Source: Arachnopeziza araneosa (taxonomy: Eukaryota > Ascomycota > Leotiomycetes > Helotiales > Arachnopezizaceae). From it: DNA of 64,000 bases. The position numbers and the translations under genes are program-made. The notes beneath the pieces are model-generated. The model made no database searches and was not told where the DNA came from. It was given only the letters and a program-made list of their open reading frames with translations. Numbering within the stretch: the first letter of the stretch is position 1; each line of letters opens with the position of its first letter. Location: contig QYAI01000070.1 of the NCBI GenBank assembly GCA_003988855.1, forward strand, positions 62,001-126,000, written 5' to 3'. Positions 59,501 through 64,000 of the stretch are shown one piece after another.

Positions 59501-59817
59501 CAATCATGAATCATCACCAACCTCATCCCAACAACACATCAACTATCCGACTTGGCCCACTCGATCATTTCTATAACCTCAGCCAAGTCGCAAGTCATGG
59601 GAGTAATGATGGGGATTCTCTAGGTGAGAATGCAGAGATTGATTTCGACAACCTGTGGAAATGGCCACCTAATGGGACGAGTTTGACACAAGGAGTTGGG
59701 ATCGGGGTAGTGGGCAGCCTACATCCTCCACTGGTTGCTCCGCTAGATATGCGTAGCATGAGTGAAAATAGTATTCCGCTGTTTGGGATAACGAGTGCAG
59801 ATTTTGTAGCAACTTGA
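56567..59817 (+). CDS. Zn2Cys6 binuclear-cluster transcription factor
   Basis: Six exons, 56567-56647, 57198-57639, 57723-57931, 57987-58338, 58384-59071 and 59121-59817, encode 822 residues. The zinc cluster is at 18-44 with Cys18, 21, 28, 34, 37 and 44 (spacing C2C6C5C2C6C). The first intron, 550 nt, cuts it just before Cys28. A middle-homology (Fungal_trans) domain covers about 215-560 (FLQLIRMIVENVAGPSP, RTHLLPDKKTADILVDSYF, VCNRRIFLTTLESC, GFWSIQALTLMSIYMLAV, YYGMAVRSAFALGLHRE, RRNLWRSLFVLDRFLAASLG, RPTAIRESDC). The tail is Ser/Pro/Asn-rich with an acidic, aromatic activation-like stretch (EIDFDNLWKWP). It is nuclear by family. The divergent CoA-transferase next door is a reasonable candidate target, but no binding site was identified. 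Confidence 0.92.
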
Positions 59818-60430
59818 AGTTGCGATAATTTAGGAGGAGTTAGCAGATTGTCTAAAAGTGGAATATGCTTGATTACGTTCGCTCATAGTTTGGGAGGGTC
59901 GAGTTAAGGGTAAGCAACACCAGGCGATAACAGTAGCCTTTAGCAAACAGAGCTGGAAAATGGGATGCTCTTTATCGAATGGAGTTATAGAGACCTTGCG
60001 GTGAATTTAGACTTTTGATGCACTCTCAGTTGTACATCCTAGAAGCACTTTGTGTGACGCAGGTCAAGACTTTTTGCTGTGGCGAATCGTCAGGTTAAGT
60101 GAGAACTAACGATGACCTCAAGCCGGAGCAACCATGCGTGTGAGACCAGGGTATTTGAATGGCGAATTGGTTATCTTATCAATCCTCCGAAGCCGTCTTG
60201 ATTTGTCCGTTTCAAACACCCATTCTTTCAAGAGAGGGGTGAAAGGCTGATCTGGTGGAGGGGAGACTCATTCTCTGTGACGTAGCCTGGCTACATCATA
60301 GCTTCACCAATCCTCACAACCATTAAATAGGAACATAGTTTTCCATCCCATCTCATACCAATTAATAAATAAACCAAGCCAAATTTCAATTATCAAACGA
60401 AGCAGCCTCGAAAATAATAGAAATTTCACA
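59818..60430. other. Intergenic: promoter of the small hydrophilic gene
   Basis: About 610 nt. The last 130 nt are AT-rich (TTAAATAGGAAC, TTAATAAATAAACC), suggesting a TATA-like element and leader. Nothing else is seen. Confidence 0.5.
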
Positions 60431-60917
60431 ATGTCTTAGTAAGTCTTGGTCCATATCTCCTCACCTCCCGCCGTACCACATATACCAACCACCAACTAAC
60501 ACTCCTTCTAGCACCGACTCCGGAATCGCCTCCGACGTCCTCGGAGGAACCGACCAACCCACTGGCGGCGACCCCTCCTACCAATCCACCAAGCAAACCT
60601 CAGACAATTACGACAACCCGGACAACGGCATCGCCGCCGGCTACGGGAACAATGTTGACAAGGCCGACGATGGGAACGAGGAGAGCGCCGGCACCGAGAA
60701 GAAACAGGGCTTCCTTGGAAAGATCAAGGACAAACTGAGACCGAATGGCCCTGGGGAGACGGATTTTGGGGTGAGTTTTCTGTCGTGGTGTGGGCGTTGA
60801 GTATTGGGCGGCGTGCTAATCGTCGAATAGAAGGATCAGACTGCGATGGCGGCTCAGCATCTGAACGAGGTTCATAATAGTGTTTCGCAGGGAAATATGG
60901 ATTTGAATAGGGAATAG
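60431..60917 (+). CDS. Small hydrophilic glycine/asparagine-rich protein (unknown)
   Basis: Exons 60431-60438, 60512-60770 and 60831-60917 encode 117 residues. The first exon is only eight bases (ATG TCT TA), followed by GTAAGT. The protein is hydrophilic and almost without hydrophobic core: YTDSGIASDVLGGTDQPTGG, DNPDNGIAAGYGNN, a lysine-rich KKQGFLGKIKDKLRPNGPGE and a C-terminal AAQHLNEVHNSVSQGNMD. Similar short disordered proteins with a KIKDKL-type segment occur in filamentous fungi and are often abundant or stress-linked; that is a family impression, not evidence of function. Splice phases all fit. Confidence 0.72.
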
Positions 60918-61241
60918 ATGGATGAGTGAAGCGACGGAGGTGATGATGTATGATTTCTTAGTGTGCAAGTGGAAATTGAGATGATTTAATATTGTAAAGA
61001 ATGATAAATCAATTATGAATGAATACATGAGAGATAAAACATCTATTGTTAGCCATATTTCATTAGTTGATGTATTCATTTGTAGCCCACGGGAGTAGTT
61101 TATCGCATTGAAATAGCTTGCAAATTATATTCAGAGCAATGGTTTTAAGAGAAGAGAGTTGCTGTTCGAAGTAAGTTCTTGGAATATCTCCCTCTAGAAA
61201 TAGTTTAAAAATCTACGTGATTGTATGGACAAATACGAATA
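60918..61241. other. Convergent intergenic region
   Basis: About 320 nt of AT-rich 3' flank between the small hydrophilic gene and the HET-domain gene. No feature is seen. Confidence 0.6.
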
Positions 61242-63773
61242 TCACATAAATTTAAAGTTTCTCCTCGTGAACACGCCCAACTCAAGCATTTTACTTATAT
61301 CCATATCTATTAAGCCATCTACGTAGACAGTAGTCTTCATCCGATCGATCCCAGGCCGAGACGTGCTCTCGAGAACTACCGGCGTCTGAATTCCATCGAG
61401 AACAGCCACGCTGTCTCCAGGTTTGAGATTATGGTTCTTCTGATAGGCCATGCCGACGAATCCGTGTCTTGTGATAAAGACTGCGCTGATGATTTTCCTC
61501 TGGCTCGCTTCCATCGCTGCTTGAGTGCTTATAGCTTCTAATCGGATTGAGCCAGTTGTTTTTTTCAAACTGCCTTTGATCCCGCGGATTGTTTCCTCGA
61601 TGCTGTTGATGGAAATTTCTAGGTGCATTTTGTGGCCTTGCCTAGAGTCTCCGGTGCATGTGCATCTTTGGGAGATCTCTTGATATTGTTTTAGCTCTTC
61701 AAAGAGCAAGCCTTCATATTCCATGGGACGGGAGGATCCGGGACTTGACATATACATCCTGCCCGCCTTATTAGCCCTAGATGCAAGCAGGCATGCAAAT
61801 TCTTGCAAGTCTCTAAGCTCCTCTGTGGATTCAGCACAGCGCAATAGCGTTGTGACCTCATCATATGTTCTAAGACAGCGCGCCGACGACGAACCATCTC
61901 GTTTGTCGATATCAAAGAAAGTTAGTTCTCTTGACATCCCCTGCTCGTTATTCGATCCAGTCGATTGAAATTGTACACTCATGATCTGTTGCTTCAAACC
62001 TTTCAGATCAAAGATAGCCCCTAAGTAGAAGGGATCTTCAACGCTAGTATCAACGGTCTTTGCTGCCAGTTGAGATCTTCGGTCTGCTCTCTCATTCTTT
62101 CTCTTATCAAAGAAATGAACTGGAGATACATGCCATGATTCGCAAGTCACATATTTCGGCCTGTTCCAGGTGTTGAGATACAGGTACATTCGTTCCATTA
62201 ACTCGAGTTGGAACTCATAACTCCCTGGACAATTTAAAGCCGTACAAAAGTGTTCAAGATGTGACAAGCTCTTGAGAGGAACGACACAATTTGTAGATGC
62301 CATGGCCATCCGCGACTCTTCTGAGAGAGGGTCTGAAGGCAGAAATTTTTGGAGTAGACCCTGGAGATTCCAGAACTTTTCGGAGAGCTGATAGTCTCCC
62401 CTGGCGTCCTCCAAAGAGATAACAACCTCGAGAGCATCAATCTCAGTCCCAGTTGCACCCAAGACCCCATCATAAATCGAAGCACAGCTCCTTTCTTTCA
62501 TCCAAGATACCTTTTCTTTCTGATGATATAGCCGTGCATGTGCCAGGCTATGAAAAGGCAAGGTGAAATCCAACGCCCAAGATGGGTCTTGCATCGTGCC
62601 ATTTATTGCGAAGTAGCCGTACATTGTGGGATCATCTTCGCAAATCAGCAGGTAGGCAGTCAACCTTGCAAACAAGTCTGATGGCTCTATTTTATAGTCA
62701 GGCAGAAAAATATTCCTCATTACACCATCGACAAGTTCGCGTATTGCGTAAACCTGGTCCCTCGGATTTGTGCTCTGCCGTCGAGCCAATCTGAGCAAAA
62801 CGCTAGAAGGGCGCTCCTGCTCACCAATCGTGTCTGGACGATGGAGTAGACCGAAAACTATGTTCCATCGCCTGTCATCTTGGGTGAAGATGTCCTCTTT
62901 GTCAAACAGAAGTGACACGGCCGGATTTCCATACAAAGGCACCGATTCTGCAACGAGATGAGTGAGTAGCGGCCCAAGTCCATCAAGTATATTCTTTCCA
63001 GATAGACACCGCCGCCCACAGTAGAAATCAGCGGGGAACCTCGCGAGTCCAGATTCTTGAACGACCCAAATTCGTGACCAGTAAGGGCGAGCGAAGAAAC
63101 AATGAGCGGCGCAGAGCAGCCGTCCAGGATCGAGCCCATACAACCAGATCTTATTGCGCACTAGTTCATCATCAGCCGTATCTGCTCTGGGGTTCGCCGA
63201 TCTGGGCGCAGGCAGGTTGACTGAAGGATCTGGATCATCAAATTCCAGATAATCCATCACAAGATCACTATCATCAGATTCCACACCGAGGAAAACAACG
63301 ACATTGGAAGCAGAGCGATAAATGCTACCCATTAAGACAACCTGCGAACCTTTCTCCGAGTCGGAAGTTTGATTTATGCAGATAGCATCAACCCATAATA
63401 TACGACTCGTGGTTTCAAACCGGAGGCAGCGTAGAGCATCGGCGAGATTCAATGAGATATCAAGTGTCATGCCATTGACTGAAATCGTTACATCATGTTC
63501 GCGTGAGCCCCAAACATACGATAGCGCTTCATACAGCTGGCTAGTGACATCGTTAACTGTGAACAGTCTAACCTTGATGGAAGAACTGTCTTCGCCTGGG
63601 AGAAGTTCTAGCAAGCGAATCTCTCGTGCTTTTCCTTGAAACGGGACAATGGAATAGATGCGCTCAGAGATAGCAGCAGTTTCACTTTGCATTTTGAATT
63701 CAGACGAGAGCATTGCCGTCATCGCACTCCCTGGAGGCTCTAAGTGTTCAGGTACCCAACTTGCCAGCGTCAT
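61242..63773 (-). CDS. HET-domain (heterokaryon incompatibility) protein
   Basis: An intronless frame of 843 residues. The HET domain is at about 81-230 with its diagnostic blocks YEALSYVWGS, LWVDAICINQ and YRSASNVVVFLG, preceded by the usual IRLLELLPG lead-in. HET proteins trigger cell death on non-self fusion or participate in other fungal immune-like responses. Additional family-like segments include FFARPYWSRIWVVQE and the DQVYAIRELVDG block. The region beyond about residue 420 is probably helical, with a beta-rich C-terminus (VFITRHGFVGMAYQKNHNLK, GDSVAVLDGIQTPVVL) common in HET proteins. There is no NACHT, ankyrin or WD module. ATG 63773 is the longest start, and an internal Met at about residue 28 is a credible alternative. 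No allelic partner is visible in the window. Confidence 0.92.
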   Translation of the reverse strand: MTLASWVPEHLEPPGSAMTAMLSSEFKMQSETAAISERIYSIVPFQGKAREIRLLELLPGEDSSSIKVRLFTVNDVTSQLYEALSYVWGSREHDVTISVNGMTLDISLNLADALRCLRFETTSRILWVDAICINQTSDSEKGSQVVLMGSIYRSASNVVVFLGVESDDSDLVMDYLEFDDPDPSVNLPAPRSANPRADTADDELVRNKIWLYGLDPGRLLCAAHCFFARPYWSRIWVVQESGLARFPADFYCGRRCLSGKNILDGLGPLLTHLVAESVPLYGNPAVSLLFDKEDIFTQDDRRWNIVFGLLHRPDTIGEQERPSSVLLRLARRQSTNPRDQVYAIRELVDGVMRNIFLPDYKIEPSDLFARLTAYLLICEDDPTMYGYFAINGTMQDPSWALDFTLPFHSLAHARLYHQKEKVSWMKERSCASIYDGVLGATGTEIDALEVVISLEDARGDYQLSEKFWNLQGLLQKFLPSDPLSEESRMAMASTNCVVPLKSLSHLEHFCTALNCPGSYEFQLELMERMYLYLNTWNRPKYVTCESWHVSPVHFFDKRKNERADRRSQLAAKTVDTSVEDPFYLGAIFDLKGLKQQIMSVQFQSTGSNNEQGMSRELTFFDIDKRDGSSSARCLRTYDEVTTLLRCAESTEELRDLQEFACLLASRANKAGRMYMSSPGSSRPMEYEGLLFEELKQYQEISQRCTCTGDSRQGHKMHLEISINSIEETIRGIKGSLKKTTGSIRLEAISTQAAMEASQRKIISAVFITRHGFVGMAYQKNHNLKPGDSVAVLDGIQTPVVLESTSRPGIDRMKTTVYVDGLIDMDISKMLELGVFTRRNFKFM

Positions 63774-64000
63774 AAAACATCTTGCAGCATTGAGAACATC
63801 GGCACCAGAGTGTAGGGCCTTTAGGCATAGCTTAGAGCCATCATTATAAGTGGCTAAAGCTTTAGAAGATTCGTTTTGAGAAACTACTCAAGATTTTAGT
63901 CCATTGATTTGTGAAGCCTGCTGAGGTGGATTGCACACCGAAAGATCCAAAACGATCCTGAAGATCATTGAAATGACGATTCAGCCGTTCAAACCAATCT
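63774..64000. other. Upstream of the HET gene to window end
   Basis: About 230 nt with no supported gene. It presumably contains promoter and leader sequence of the minus-strand HET gene. Confidence 0.5.

Overview
The window is nuclear DNA of a filamentous ascomycete (Pezizomycotina). The evidence is short GT-AG introns of about 45-70 nt with internal CTAAC-type branch sites, long CT-rich intergenic leaders, and family content: a GH55 glucanase, a fungal rhodopsin-domain membrane protein, a HET-domain protein, a Zn2Cys6 regulator, and conserved cohesin, APC/C and dynactin components. The mix would suit a leotiomycete, but the sequence alone does not fix class or species. I see no bacterial, viral, CRISPR or intact transposon sequence.

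Layout. 0-5 kb: a GH55 glucanase cut by the left edge, a 3.2 kb gap, then a zinc alcohol dehydrogenase (minus). 5.8-9.5 kb: an Nto1/BRPF-type PHD protein (minus). 12.7-17.3 kb: a conserved fungal protein of unknown function and dynactin p62 (both plus). 17.7-21.2 kb: ribosomal protein eS7 and an F-box/WD40 protein (minus). 21.9-29.2 kb: a four-helix membrane protein, an unrecognised acidic protein and a membrane-anchored coiled-coil protein (all plus). 29.8-30.5 kb: a small secreted protein (minus). 32.0-38.1 kb: a Q/P-rich conserved protein and the APC/C activator Cdh1 (plus). 38.6-45.1 kb: glycerophosphocholine acyltransferase (minus) divergent from cohesin SMC1 (plus). 46.8-59.8 kb: a more accessory block with a rhodopsin-domain receptor-like protein (minus), a carboxylesterase with one in-frame stop (plus), a CaiB/BaiF CoA-transferase (minus) and a Zn2Cys6 regulator divergent from it (plus). 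60.4-63.8 kb: a small hydrophilic protein (plus) and a HET-domain protein (minus).

How the genes relate. Most are unrelated housekeeping neighbours: chromatin (Nto1), cell cycle (Cdh1, SMC1), dynein transport (p62), translation (eS7) and lipid remodelling (Gpc1). The one block that could work together is 46.8-59.8 kb, where a membrane sensor, an extracellular esterase, a CoA-transferase and an adjacent divergent regulator resemble a small catabolic cluster. Its esterase is interrupted by a single TAG. I found no clear new defence or mobile system. The points most worth a second look are that interrupted esterase, the small cysteine-containing secreted protein, a tRNA-like relic at 45.8-46.0 kb, a GC-AG intron in dynactin p62, an MCB-like element upstream of SMC1, and uORFs plus a 550-nt intron in the Zn2Cys6 gene. 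All exon models were built by hand from splice motifs, reading frame and family expectation. There was no transcript evidence.
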